From NCBI RefSeq assembly GCF_014651135.1, contig NZ_BMWH01000021.1, forward strand, positions 1 through 64,000: 64,000 bases of DNA, written 5' to 3'. The translations under genes and the position numbers were made by a program. Below the pieces are notes generated by a model. That model searched no databases and was not told the DNA's origin. It saw only the letters and a program-made list of their open reading frames with translations. Each line of letters opens with the position of its first letter. Within the stretch, counting starts at the first letter, position 1. The stretch comes from Streptomyces echinoruber (GTDB taxonomy: Bacteria; Actinomycetota; Actinomycetes; Streptomycetales; Streptomycetaceae). Positions 50,517-59,289 of the stretch are shown here, piece by piece.

Positions 50517-50546
50517 TTCGACCAGCGGCCCACCCTCCTGTACAGT
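50517..50546 (+). promoter_or_regulatory. promoter of tRNA-Asp copy 2
   Basis: TTCGAC (50517-50522) and TACAGT (50541-50546) with an 18-bp spacer, 40 bp before the tRNA. Good match to the HrdB consensus. Confidence 0.65.
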
Positions 50547-50586
50547 CTCTTCTCGCAGCGCACGCCCGGTCGGCGCAGCGAGTTCT

Positions 50587-50661
50587 GGTCCTGTGGAGCA
50601 GTTTGGAGTGCTCGCCACCCTGTCAAGGTGGAGGCCGCGGGTTCAAATCCCGTCAGGACCG
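50587..50661 (+). tRNA. tRNA-Asp (GTC), copy 2
   Basis: 75 nt, identical to copy 1, anticodon GTC. Own promoter and terminator. The two copies form perfect direct repeats flanking hrpA. Confidence 0.96.
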
Positions 50662-50669
50662 CTTTCAGT

Positions 50670-50704
50670 CGAGGCCCGCAGTCCGGCAACGGACGCGGGC
50701 CTCG
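50670..50704 (+). terminator. hairpin terminator after tRNA-Asp
   Basis: CGAGGCCCGC-A-GTCCG / CGGAC-GCGGGCCTCG with a GCAA loop, a 15-bp stem with one bulged A, starting nine bases after the tRNA. Confidence 0.85.
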
Positions 50705-50755
50705 GTCGTGTTCCGCGCCACCGTCGCGCCCGGCGCCCGCCTCCTGCCGAGGCCC

Positions 50756-50866
50756 GCCCCCCTGTCGAGGCGGAGGCCGCGCCCGCGGCGCAGCCGCAGC
50801 CGGGTACGGCAAGTCCCGCCAGAACCACGCCGGTTGCGAGGCCCATCCCGCCGGGGCGGGCCTCGG
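50756..50866 (+). pseudogene. decayed tRNA-Asp copy plus its terminator
   Basis: CCCCCTGTCGAGGCGGAGGC (from about 50757) aligns with the anticodon arm and variable loop of tRNA-Asp (ACCCTGTCAAGGTGGAGGCC). After an insertion of roughly 20 bp, GGGTACGGCAAGTCCCGCCA and AGAACC match the T arm and acceptor. Then GCGAGGCCC...GGGCCTCGGTCGT matches the terminator and trailing sequence of copy 2. The 5' half is not recognisable and the acceptor stem cannot form, so it is a tRNA pseudogene from tandem duplication. Confidence 0.65.
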
Positions 50867-51146
50867 TCGTTTCCGCCGCCCCCCTTACCTCGCGCGCGCC
50901 CCGCACCCCGGCGCACGCCGCTCCGGCGCCCGGCGACGGCCGTCCCGCCGACACTCCGCGAGGCCGTCCCGTACCGCCGCCGCCCCCGGTCCCCGGCTCC
51001 CCCGCCTCACCGTTTCCCCGGCGTCTCCCCCGTCCCGCCCGCCGGGGGTCCGGCACCGGGGCGTCTTGACGGCGTCACATTCGCCCAGTACCCACGAAGC
51101 AGGGCCCGCGTCCGTGCGGGTCCGGCCCCGGCCCCGGAGGTGGCAT

Positions 51147-51356
51147 ATGGCGGCAACGGCCAGGCATCAGGCGCGGGCGCTGCTTCGGGCGCATCTCGCG
51201 GCCGCCGCCGCTTCGACGCCGCGCCACCTGACCCGCCACTGCCCGATCTGCCACCGCCTGCTGCGGCTGGCGCTGGACTCGGCGCCGGCGTCGGCGCCGG
51301 CCGCCGTCGCGGAGTCCGGGGAAGCGGTGGGGGACGAGAGCGCGTCCACCGGGTGA
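51147..51356 (+). CDS. small DUF6274-type protein
   Basis: 69 residues, MAATARHQARALLRAHLAAA, with a CPIC pair (HCPICHRLLRLAL) that could bind a metal, and an acidic tail. GGAGG six bases before the ATG is a strong ribosome-binding site. Small proteins of this type are found next to bldC in Streptomyces; function unknown. Convergent with bldC and separated from it by a strong bidirectional hairpin. Confidence 0.75.
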   Translation: MAATARHQARALLRAHLAAAAASTPRHLTRHCPICHRLLRLALDSAPASAPAAVAESGEAVGDESASTG

Positions 51357-51600
51357 GTTCCTTTAACTTACGGGCGGTAACGCCGACAAGTCCTCTGGCA
51401 TGTGACGGGAGTCACGGCTTGAGTTTCGGCGAGTGCGGTACTTACCCACTTCTCACAACCGGTCAATTTAATATGTGCAATTGTACCGGCCGGAGAGGCC
51501 GGACAGAGGCCGGACAGAGGCCGCCGACAGGGCCGCCACAGCACCGTCACAACACCGCCCCGGCGACGGCGGGCGAGAAGGAGACCGGGCACAAAAAGAA
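51357..51600. other. spacer downstream of DUF6274 gene
   Basis: No gene seen. It contains a short AT-rich patch (51460-51485, CAATTTAATATGTGC) unusual for the window, which could be a promoter of an unannotated short transcript. Confidence 0.35.
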
Positions 51601-51634
51601 GATCGCGCCGGACCCGGCGGAGTCCGGCGCGATC
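51601..51634. terminator. bidirectional terminator near bldC
   Basis: Perfect 13-bp stem GATCGCGCCGGAC / GTCCGGCGCGATC with an 8-nt loop, preceded on the plus strand by an A-rich run (ACAAAAAGAA), which on the minus strand gives a T-rich tail for bldC transcripts. Confidence 0.88.
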
Positions 51635-51780
51635 GACGACGCACCCTGTGTGAGGTCTAGAAAGCTCTAGTTCGGTTGGGCGTGGGGACTGTTGGGGCAG
51701 ACCCCGCGTCGCCTGGAACTGGGAAGGCGACGGGCGTCCGGTGGGGTTGGGGCCCCGGCCGTACGCCCGCTCTGCAGTTG

Positions 51781-51987
51781 TCAGCCCTCGCTGCGCTGCT
51801 GGGGGATGCCCGCGAGCAGAGCGCGGACCTCGGCCTCGCGGTAGCGGCGGTGGCCGCCGAGCGTGCGGATCGACGTGAGCTTGCCGGCCTTCGCCCAGCG
51901 CGTGACCGTCTTCGGGTCGACGCGGAACATGGTGGCGACCTCAGCCGGGGTCAGCAGCGGCTCGGCATCAGGGGTGCGAGCGGTCAT
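51781..51987 (-). CDS. bldC: developmental regulator BldC
   Basis: 68 residues, essentially only a MerR-like winged helix-turn-helix: LLTPAEVATMFRVDPKTVTR, WAKAGKLTSIRTLGGHRRYR. BldC binds cooperatively head-to-tail to direct repeats and delays the switch from vegetative growth to sporulation; this is known from S. coelicolor and S. venezuelae. GAGGAGG precedes the ATG. It is monocistronic, with a long upstream region and a strong terminator downstream. Confidence 0.97.
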   Translation of the reverse strand: MTARTPDAEPLLTPAEVATMFRVDPKTVTRWAKAGKLTSIRTLGGHRRYREAEVRALLAGIPQQRSEG

Positions 51988-52571
51988 GAGCGGCCTCCTC
52001 GGGAGAACCGAACCTTCTCGGTTCTTTCCTCTAAATTCTGCACCTTGACCCGCGTTGCCCGAAATGGCGGACGCGAGTCGAGTCGGTTATAGGACGAACG
52101 GCTTGTCCTCGGCACTACAACTACACCATCTGTCCAGCCGCGTCGGCCAAACCGATGGAATTGCCCTCCCAGGTGTTCATCAGCGACGGAAGCCGATGGA
52201 CCATGCCATAGCGGACAGTCACGCCACTGTGACGATCAGTCACAGCGCGATCAGGGAGTACGAGACCCCCCGAAGCGTGCAATGCGCGAGATTCCGCCCA
52301 CTGTGGGTCACAGGCGGACGGAAGGAGCCCTCCCCGGACTCCTTGTCCTATTTTGGCACGAGGAGGGGCAAGCGGCGCAAGGGCCGGGTACGTGCGGTCC
52401 GTCACCCTTGAGGGGCTTGACGCAAACGCCCGGATCGGGCCCTACCGCTTCCTCGCCGGTGCCACGCGGCTTCCGCGCAGACCGTCCCGGACGGGGCAGG
52501 GTTGACGAAACCTCACCTCGGACGACGAGTCAAACACCCGTTCGCGAACGAGAGGTAACGAACCGGCCACG
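51988..52571 (-). promoter_or_regulatory. bldC upstream region with leader hairpin
   Basis: 584 bp without a convincing gene. Close to bldC, AGAACCGA / TCGGTTCT (52004-52011, 52018-52025) forms an 8-bp hairpin immediately upstream of the ribosome-binding site and could affect translation. Further up are TATAAC (complement of 52086-52091), a possible -10, and the repeated CAGTCAC boxes around 52211-52245. A minus-strand frame at 52121-52405 lacks codon bias and is not called. Confidence 0.5.
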
Positions 52572-53423
52572 TCAGTTCGCCGAACGCAGCTCGCGCACCG
52601 AGCGCCAGCGCTCCACCAGCCGCAGGTACGCCTCGCCCGCGGCCTCCTCGTCCCCGCGGCGCAGCGCGTCGATGCCCTCGGCGACGTCCGCGGCGGAGTG
52701 GTCCTCCTCCAGGTCCTCCGACGGCACCACGTGCACCAGGCCGCCGTAGTCCAGCTCCACCCAGGAACGCGGGTGGAATTCCTCCAGCCAGCGGCCCACG
52801 TCCACCAGGCTGTCGATCAGCGGGCCCTCGTCCATGGCGTCCCGCAGCGCCCGCAGCCCCCGCGCCACCCGGCGCCGGGCCTGCACCATGGGCGTGCGGT
52901 AGCGCAGCACGGGCGCGCCGCCGCCGGGCTCGCCGGCGCCCTTGTCGTACTCCCGCTCCTCGTCGGAGACGAGCACGAACCAGTTCAGCGGGACCTGCCA
53001 GGTCGCGGTGCGGATCCAGGGGCGGGCGTCGGGGTGGTCGGCCAGCCAGCGCTCGTAGTCCTGGGCGGCCTGGCGGCGCAGCACCGGCGGCAGCACCGCG
53101 TCCAGGACCGGGGCCGGCAGCTCGTCGCCGAGGTCGCGCAGGGCCTGCCAGCCGCGCAGCCGGGTGCTCCACGGGCAGACGCAGACGGCCCCGTCCACGT
53201 CCAGCACGAAGGCGTCCCGGCTCTCGTGCACCGGCACCAGGACCGGCGGGGTGGGCACCAAATCGGCCAGGGCGCGGCGCAGTTCGTCCTGATAGGAGGG
53301 GCGGTCGGCGCGGCGGGCATAGCGCGCCCAGTGGCTGCGCTCCGGCTCGGCGAAGGCCGCCAGTGGCTCGTAGACGCGCAGGTAGGCCGCGTACGGGACG
53401 ACCACCGAGGTCACCTTGGGCAC
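52572..53423 (-). CDS. conserved hypothetical protein upstream of bldC
   Basis: 283 residues from a GTG preceded by GGGAGGGAG. Soluble, no signal peptide. Aromatic-rich motifs include VVPYAAYLRVYEPLAAF, HWARYARR, WIRTATWQVPLNWFVLVS and RTPMVQARRRVARGLRAL, and the acidic C-terminal half is helical. I do not recognise a defined domain; orthologues sit between bldC and vdh in other Streptomyces as far as I recall. Divergent from vdh over 277 bp that must contain both promoters. Confidence 0.75.
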   Translation of the reverse strand: MPKVTSVVVPYAAYLRVYEPLAAFAEPERSHWARYARRADRPSYQDELRRALADLVPTPPVLVPVHESRDAFVLDVDGAVCVCPWSTRLRGWQALRDLGDELPAPVLDAVLPPVLRRQAAQDYERWLADHPDARPWIRTATWQVPLNWFVLVSDEEREYDKGAGEPGGGAPVLRYRTPMVQARRRVARGLRALRDAMDEGPLIDSLVDVGRWLEEFHPRSWVELDYGGLVHVVPSEDLEEDHSAADVAEGIDALRRGDEEAAGEAYLRLVERWRSVRELRSAN

Positions 53424-53700
53424 GCCTGCTCCCTCCCCACCGGATCCGGACCGAAACCCGTCCGCCACGTGTCGGGCCCGCGGGGCGCGGGCACGCGGGA
53501 CGGCGGGAAGACGCAGCCATCGTCCCACGTCCGGGTGGATCGCTAGGCCGTCGGAGGGTGATCCTGCGCACTCCGCGCTCCGGTGGCCCGACAAGGCTCT
53601 ACCCTCATCCCACGGCCCCCGCCGCCCTCCCCCAAAAGGTACGGGGCGGTCCGCGGGGACCGGCGTCCGATCGCCGCTTACTTACCGGGGAGTCACCACC

Positions 53701-54795
53701 GTGACCGACGTAATCGACGGCGTCCTGCACACCCTGTTCCGCTCGGACCAGGGAGGCCACGAGCAGGTCGTGCTCTGCCAGGACCGGGCCAGCGGCCTCA
53801 AGGCCGTCATCGCCCTCCACTCCACCGCCCTGGGCCCGGCTCTCGGCGGTACGCGCTTCTACCCGTACGCCTCCGAGGAGGAGGCCGTCGCCGACGCCCT
53901 CAACCTGGCGCGCGGGATGTCGTACAAGAACGCCATGGCCGGCCTCGACCACGGCGGCGGCAAGGCCGTGATCATCGGAGACCCGGACCGGGACAAGACC
54001 GAGAAGCTGCTGCTCGCCTACGGCCGGTTCGTCGCCTCGCTCGGCGGGCGCTACGTCACCGCGTGCGACGTCGGCACCTACGTCGCCGACATGGACGTCG
54101 TGGCGCGCGAGTGCCGCTGGACCACCGGCCGCTCGCCCGAGAACGGCGGCGCCGGCGACTCCTCCGTCCTCACCGCCTTCGGCGTCTACCAGGGCATGCG
54201 GGCCTGCGCCCAGCACCAGTGGGGCGACCCGTCGCTGCGCGACCGCAAGGTCGGTGTCGCCGGCGTCGGCAAGGTCGGCCGGCTGCTCGTGGACCACCTG
54301 CGCGAGGAGGGCGCCGAGGTCGTCGTCACCGACGTGCGCCCCGACGCCGTGCAGCGGGTGCTGGACGCCCACCCCAAGGGCGTGACCGCGGTCGCGGACA
54401 CCGACGCGCTGATCCGCACCGAGGGCCTGGACGTGTACGCGCCGTGCGCGCTGGGCGGGGCGCTCAACGACGAGACCGTGCCGGTGCTGACCGCCAAGGT
54501 GGTGTGCGGCGCCGCCAACAACCAGCTCGCCCACCCGGGCGTGGAGAAGGACCTCGCCGACCGCGGGATCCTCTACGCGCCCGACTACGTGGTCAACGCC
54601 GGCGGCGTCATCCAGGTCGCCGACGAGCTGCACGGCTTCGACTTCGAGCGGTGCAAGAAGAAGGCGGCGAAGATCTTCGACACCACGCTCGCCATATTCG
54701 CACGTGCGAAGGACGACGGGATTCCGCCGGCCGCGGCGGCCGACCGGATCGCCGAGCAGCGCATGCAGGAGGCCGCCGCCCGACGCGGATGGTGA
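53701..54795 (+). CDS. vdh: valine dehydrogenase
   Basis: 364 residues, same length as characterised Streptomyces ValDH. NAD-dependent oxidative deamination of valine, leucine and isoleucine to 2-oxo acids, feeding acyl-CoA precursors for polyketides. The catalytic region MSYKNAMAGLDHGGGKAVI (Lys76 and Lys88) and the Rossmann motif GVAGVGKVGRLLVDHL are intact, as is CGAANNQLAHPGVEKDL. GTG start with GGGGAG nine bases upstream. Divergent from the conserved hypothetical. Confidence 0.96.
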   Translation: MTDVIDGVLHTLFRSDQGGHEQVVLCQDRASGLKAVIALHSTALGPALGGTRFYPYASEEEAVADALNLARGMSYKNAMAGLDHGGGKAVIIGDPDRDKTEKLLLAYGRFVASLGGRYVTACDVGTYVADMDVVARECRWTTGRSPENGGAGDSSVLTAFGVYQGMRACAQHQWGDPSLRDRKVGVAGVGKVGRLLVDHLREEGAEVVVTDVRPDAVQRVLDAHPKGVTAVADTDALIRTEGLDVYAPCALGGALNDETVPVLTAKVVCGAANNQLAHPGVEKDLADRGILYAPDYVVNAGGVIQVADELHGFDFERCKKKAAKIFDTTLAIFARAKDDGIPPAAAADRIAEQRMQEAAARRGW

Positions 54796-55119
54796 CGGCT
54801 CCCTGACGGTGCGCGACCGGGCGCCCCGTCCACCGCGGCCGTGATCCGGTACCTGCCGGGGGCGGGTTGGAGAGAACTCTCACTTCCCTCGGCGGGTCGG
54901 GTCCGGACAAGTGGTTAAAATCGCGATTGACCAGCGAGGACGGGGCGCCTCGAGGGGCCTGCGCCACCGCGCGCCGTGCGGGCGACGTACCGTATGGGCG
55001 CGGGCTCAGGTACCGTGGAAGCCCTACGGACCGGCCTCTCCCCGGAGAGTCCGTTCCGGACCATGAACGCGTGTCAAGACTCTGGGGCCGTCGAGCCCCG
55101 TCGTTGAGGGGGTCGAGCC
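54796..55119. other. upstream region of DUF3073 gene
   Basis: 324 bp with no gene. AT-richer GTGGTTAAAATCGCGATTGA at 54911-54930 and GTACCGTATGGG / GGTACCGTGGAA at about 54986-55020 are plausible promoter elements for the downstream gene; spacing was not resolved. Confidence 0.4.
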
Positions 55120-55365
55120 ATGGGGCGCGGCCGGGCCAAGGCCAAGCAGACGAAGGTCGCCCGCCAGCTGAAGTACAACAGCGGTGGGACAGACCTCGCA
55201 CGCCTGGCCGAGGAGCTGGGCGCATCGACGTCGAGCAGGTCGCCGAACGGCGACCGGTTCGAGGACGATGAGCACGACGACGACCTGTACGCACGGTACG
55301 CCGACCTCTACGGGGACGACGAGGAGGACGAGGACGACCCGTCCTCGCGGCGTCGCGGCGCTTGA
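55120..55365 (+). CDS. DUF3073 family small protein
   Basis: 81 residues. The basic N-terminus MGRGRAKAKQTKVARQLKY, followed by SGGTDLARLAEELG and a very acidic tail (DEEDEDD), is diagnostic of the actinobacterial DUF3073 family. The strongly bipolar charge suggests nucleic-acid or ribosome association, but no role is established. GAGGGG nine bases before the ATG; terminator directly downstream. Confidence 0.93.
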   Translation: MGRGRAKAKQTKVARQLKYNSGGTDLARLAEELGASTSSRSPNGDRFEDDEHDDDLYARYADLYGDDEEDEDDPSSRRRGA

Positions 55366-55384
55366 CCTCGCACCGAGCACTCAC

Positions 55385-55411
55385 CCGGTCGGTGGCCCAG
55401 CCACCGACCGG
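55385..55411 (+). terminator. hairpin terminator after DUF3073 gene
   Basis: Perfect 11-bp stem CCGGTCGGTGG / CCACCGACCGG with a 5-nt loop. Beyond it, 55495-55580 holds GTCACCGGCCTT and GGTCCGGGTCCACCGG direct repeats before the purM stop. Confidence 0.88.
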
Positions 55412-55579
55412 CTTCTGTGCTATCCGCACGGTCACGGCGCCGGGCGACCGCTTCCGCACTCCCCGTAGCCGCGGCCGGCGCGCCGCGTCCCGTCGTCACC
55501 GGCCTTGTCGTCACCGGCCTTGTCGTCACCGAAAGCCGGCGGTCCGGGTCCACCGGGATCAGGTCCGGGTCCACCGGAA

Positions 55580-56656
55580 TCAGGCGGCGTAGTCCCCCAC
55601 CAGGGCCGCGCCCGTGGTGTGCTCGCCGCGGCCGGTGATCTCGCCGGCCACCCAGGCGTCCACCCCGCGGTCCGCGAGGGTGGTCAGGGCGACGTCCACG
55701 GATTCCCGCGGCACGACCGCGATCATGCCGACGCCCATGTTGAGGGTCTTCTCCAGCTCCTGCCGCGCCACGTTCCCGGTGCGGCCGACGAGGTCGAAGA
55801 CCGCGCCGGGGGTCCAGGTGGAGCGGTCGACGACGGCGTGCAGCGTGTCCGGGATCACCCGGGCCAGGTTGGCGGCGAGTCCGCCGCCGGTGATGTGGCT
55901 GAAGGCATGCACCTCGGTGGTGCGGACCAGGGCCAGGCAGTCCAGCGAGTAGATCTTCGTCGGCTCCAGCAGCTCCTCGCCGAGGGTGCGGCCGAGCTCG
56001 TCGACGTGCGTGTCGAGGGACATGCCCGCCTGGTTCAGCAGGACGTGGCGGACGAGGGAGTACCCGTTGGAGTGAAGTCCGGAGCTCGCCATGGCGATCA
56101 CCGCGTCGCCCTCGCGGACGCGCTCGGCGCCCAGCAGCCGGTCGGCCTCCACGACGCCCGTACCGGCGCCGGCCACGTCGAAGTCGTCCTCGCCGAGCAG
56201 GCCGGGGTGTTCGGCCGTCTCGCCGCCCACCAGGGCGCAGCCGGCCAGCACGCAGCCCTCCGCGATGCCCTTGACGAGGGCGGCGACCCGCTCGGGGTGC
56301 ACCTTGCCGACGCAGATGTAGTCGGTCATGAACAGCGGCTCGGCGCCGCACACCACGATGTCGTCCATGACCATGGCGACCAGGTCGTGGCCGATGGTGT
56401 CGTAGACGCCGAGCTGCCGGGCGATGTCCACCTTGGTGCCCACGCCGTCGGTGGCGGAGGCCAGCAGGGGCCGCCGGTAGTTCTTGAGGGCGGAGGCGTC
56501 GAAGAGGCCGGCGAAGCCGCCCAGGCCGCCCAGGACCTCCGGGCGCCGGGTCTTCTTCACCCACTCCTTCATCAGCTCGACGGCGCGGTCGCCCGCCTCG
56601 ATGTCGACGCCCGCGGCTGCGTAGGACGCCCCGGTGGTCCCGGTTGTCTCAGACAT
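55580..56656 (-). CDS. purM: phosphoribosylformylglycinamidine cyclo-ligase (AIR synthetase)
   Basis: 358 residues. Converts FGAM plus ATP to AIR, step five of purine synthesis. Typical PurM sequences are GVDIEAGDRAVELMK, GTKVDIARQLGVYDTIGHDL, DDIVVCGAEPLFMTDYI and HITGGGLAANLARV. It lies 46 bp after purF on the same strand, so the two are probably co-transcribed. Confidence 0.97.
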   Translation of the reverse strand: MSETTGTTGASYAAAGVDIEAGDRAVELMKEWVKKTRRPEVLGGLGGFAGLFDASALKNYRRPLLASATDGVGTKVDIARQLGVYDTIGHDLVAMVMDDIVVCGAEPLFMTDYICVGKVHPERVAALVKGIAEGCVLAGCALVGGETAEHPGLLGEDDFDVAGAGTGVVEADRLLGAERVREGDAVIAMASSGLHSNGYSLVRHVLLNQAGMSLDTHVDELGRTLGEELLEPTKIYSLDCLALVRTTEVHAFSHITGGGLAANLARVIPDTLHAVVDRSTWTPGAVFDLVGRTGNVARQELEKTLNMGVGMIAVVPRESVDVALTTLADRGVDAWVAGEITGRGEHTTGAALVGDYAA

Positions 56657-56702
56657 GACGATGGAAGCCTTCGTGTCGTACGGCAGGGGTCTTGCGGGGC
56701 CG

Positions 56703-58229
56703 CTACGGGCGGCGCAGGGCGTCGGTGGCGGCCGTGGCGGCCGGACCGGCGGCCAGCTCGGTCTCCAGGAGCTGCTTGCCGAGGAGTTCGGGGTCGGGCA
56801 GTTCCATCGGGTACTCGCCGTCGAAGCAGGCGCGGCACAGGTTCGGCTTGGCGAGGGTGGTCGCCTCGATCATGCCGTCGAGGGAGATGTACGCCAGGGA
56901 GTCGGCCCCCAGCGAGCGGCCGATCTCCTCGACCGTCATGCCGTTGGCGATGAGCTCGGCGCGGGTGGCGAAGTCGATGCCGAAGAAGCAGGGCCACTTC
57001 ACCGGCGGCGAGGAGATGCGGATGTGCACCTCGGCGGCGCCGGCCTCGCGCAGCATGCGCACCAGGGCCCGCTGGGTGTTGCCGCGCACGATGGAGTCGT
57101 CGACGACGACCAGGCGCTTGCCCTTGATGACTTCCTTCAGCGGGTTCAGCTTCAGGCGGATGCCGAGCTGCCGGATGGTCTGGGAGGGCTGGATGAAGGT
57201 GCGGCCGACGTAGGCGTTCTTCACCAGTCCGTTGCCGTAGGGGATGCCGGAGGCCTCGGCGTAGCCGATGGCGGCGGGGGTGCCCGACTCCGGGGTCGCT
57301 ATCACCAGGTCGGCCTCGACGGGGGCCTCCTTGGCGAGCCGGCGGCCCATCTCCACGCGGGAGAGGTAGACGTTCCGGCCGGCGATGTCGGTGTCGGGGC
57401 GGGCGAGGTAGACGTACTCGAAGACACAGCCGCGAGGCTTCGCATCCGCGAATCGCGAGGTGCGTACGCCGTTCTCGTCGATGGCGAGGAACTCGCCCGG
57501 CTCGATCTCCCGCACGAAGCTCGCGCCGATGATGTCGAGCGCGGCGGTCTCGGAGGCGACCACCCAGCCGCGCTCCAGGCGGCCCAGCACCAGCGGGCGG
57601 ATGCCCTGCGGGTCGCGGGCGGCGTACAGGGTGTGCTCGTCCATGAAGACGAGGCTGAAGGCGCCCCGGACCTGCGGCAGCACCTTCGGCGCGGCCTGCT
57701 CGACGGTCAGCGGCTTGCCGTCGTCGTCGACCTGGCCGGCCAGCAGCGCGGTGACGAGGTCGGTGTCGTTGGTGGCGGCGACGCGGGTGGAGCGGCCGTT
57801 GTCCTTGGGCAGGGCGGCGACCAGCTCGGCGAGGTGCGCCGTGTTGACCAGGTTGCCGTTGTGGCCGAGCGCGATGGAGCCGTGCGCGGTGGCGCGGAAC
57901 GTCGGCTGGGCGTTCTCCCACACCGAGGCGCCGGTGGTCGAGTAGCGGGCGTGACCGACCGCGATGTGTCCCTGCAGCGAGCTGAGGGAGGTCTCGTCGA
58001 AGACCTGGGAGACCAGGCCCATGTCCTTGAAGACGAGGATCTGGGAGCCGTTGCTGACCGCGATGCCCGCGGACTCCTGGCCCCGGTGCTGAAGGGCGTA
58101 GAGCCCGAAGTATGTGAGCTTTGCGACCTCTTCGCCCGGAGCCCAGACACCGAAGACGCCGCACGCGTCCTGGGGGCCTTTCTCGCCGGGGAGCAGGTCG
58201 TGGTTGAGTCGTCCGTCACCACGTGGCAC
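56703..58229 (-). CDS. purF: amidophosphoribosyltransferase
   Basis: 508 residues from a GTG start with a weak ribosome-binding site. First committed step of purine synthesis, PRPP plus glutamine to phosphoribosylamine. A 22-residue propeptide ends before Cys23 (DACGVFG), the Ntn nucleophile exposed by self-processing. The PRPP loop VVVDDSIVRGNT is present, and Cys residues in WPCFFGIDF and NLCRACFDGEYP fit the iron-sulphur (Bacillus-type) subclass. The frame is open upstream to 58283 but the propeptide length supports this start. Confidence 0.96.
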   Translation of the reverse strand: MPRGDGRLNHDLLPGEKGPQDACGVFGVWAPGEEVAKLTYFGLYALQHRGQESAGIAVSNGSQILVFKDMGLVSQVFDETSLSSLQGHIAVGHARYSTTGASVWENAQPTFRATAHGSIALGHNGNLVNTAHLAELVAALPKDNGRSTRVAATNDTDLVTALLAGQVDDDGKPLTVEQAAPKVLPQVRGAFSLVFMDEHTLYAARDPQGIRPLVLGRLERGWVVASETAALDIIGASFVREIEPGEFLAIDENGVRTSRFADAKPRGCVFEYVYLARPDTDIAGRNVYLSRVEMGRRLAKEAPVEADLVIATPESGTPAAIGYAEASGIPYGNGLVKNAYVGRTFIQPSQTIRQLGIRLKLNPLKEVIKGKRLVVVDDSIVRGNTQRALVRMLREAGAAEVHIRISSPPVKWPCFFGIDFATRAELIANGMTVEEIGRSLGADSLAYISLDGMIEATTLAKPNLCRACFDGEYPMELPDPELLGKQLLETELAAGPAATAATDALRRP

Positions 58230-58481
58230 GCCACCGAGTGTAGGCGAGGCCGACCACTGGTCCGAATTGGGGATGCCGGGCACGGGCGGGCCACTCGTCC
58301 GCGACGACCGTCACAGGTGCGCCGTTTCCGCAGGTCAGCGCTGAGGTACGGGGCGAAGCGACGGGCGGTGGTGTGACGCAAGAGGTCCACGAGGCGCTTC
58401 CGGGAGCCGCGCGAGTGAGGCGTCGCACACCGCCCGCGCCCCGGCCGCCGCACCGGGGCGCGGCGGGGCGTGCGCGGCGGA

Positions 58482-59279
58482 TCAGACCAGCAGCGGCAGC
58501 AGCCCCGCCAGGTCGGCCCGCTCCCCGCTCGCGCTCACCTTCGCCTCGCTCAGCGCGTCCTTCCAGGCCAGCCGCCCGGTGGCGAGGCGGATCCAGGTGA
58601 GCGGATCGGTCTCGACGACGTTGGGGGGCGTGCCGCGGGTGTGCCGGGGCCCCTCGACGCACTGCACGACGGCGTACGGCGGGACGCGCACCTCCGTGGC
58701 GGCGCCGGGGGCGCGCACGGCGAGGGTGTCGGCGAGGAGGCGGGTGCAGGCGGCGAGCGCCTGCCGGTCGAGGGGCACGTCGAGGCCGGGCACGGCGGCG
58801 TTGAGGTCGTCGGTGTGCACGACCAGCTCGACGGTGCGGGTCACCAGGTAGTCGGTCAGGGTCATGCCGCCGGCGCGGGTGGCGACGAGCCGCTCGTGCG
58901 GGGCGTCGGCGAGGTGCCCGGCGATGCGCCGCTCCACGCGCGCGTACAGCGCGGCGAGGTCGGGGTTGGCCTCGGCGAGCGCGTGGCTGCCCTCGGCGAC
59001 GGCGTCGGCGTACCGCGCCGTGGCGGAGGCGTAGTCCAGCGGGCCGAGCTCCGCGGCGGGCGGCTCCGGGCGCTCCAGGGCGAGGCTGACGCTCTCGACG
59101 GCCAGGGTGAGGTGGGCGGCCAGGTCCCGCACGGTCCACTCGCCGAGCCGGGTGGGCAGCGCGAGCTGCTCCGGCGCGAGGCCGGCGACGGCGTCCCGCA
59201 CGTGCGCGAACTGGGCCAGGACGGCCGTACGGGTCTTGGCGGGGTCGTACGTGCGGGAGCGCTTCCTGGTCGCGGGCAT
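58482..59279 (-). CDS. mycothiol-dependent maleylpyruvate isomerase family protein
   Basis: 265 residues. The N-terminal DinB-like/MDMPI four-helix region has LGEWTVRDLAAHLTLAVESV and the later VELVVHTDDLNAAV, where His residues would bind a metal. The C-terminus resembles an SCP2-like domain (WIRLATGRLAWKDALSEAKV). The family uses or senses mycothiol, the actinobacterial thiol. Reaction unknown. Located 252 bp upstream of purF on the same strand; that spacer holds no supported gene and probably the purF promoter. Confidence 0.87.
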   Translation of the reverse strand: MPATRKRSRTYDPAKTRTAVLAQFAHVRDAVAGLAPEQLALPTRLGEWTVRDLAAHLTLAVESVSLALERPEPPAAELGPLDYASATARYADAVAEGSHALAEANPDLAALYARVERRIAGHLADAPHERLVATRAGGMTLTDYLVTRTVELVVHTDDLNAAVPGLDVPLDRQALAACTRLLADTLAVRAPGAATEVRVPPYAVVQCVEGPRHTRGTPPNVVETDPLTWIRLATGRLAWKDALSEAKVSASGERADLAGLLPLLV

Positions 59280-59289
59280 GGCGGTGAGC

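Noticed and set aside
46379..50812. 1477-codon minus-strand frame across hrpA
   Set aside because: Exact complement of hrpA codons in a GC-rich frame; composition is His/Arg/Leu low-complexity and it runs through tRNA genes.
52121..52405. 94-codon minus-strand frame upstream of bldC
   Set aside because: No codon bias, no ribosome-binding site, and part of the region is AT-rich regulatory DNA.
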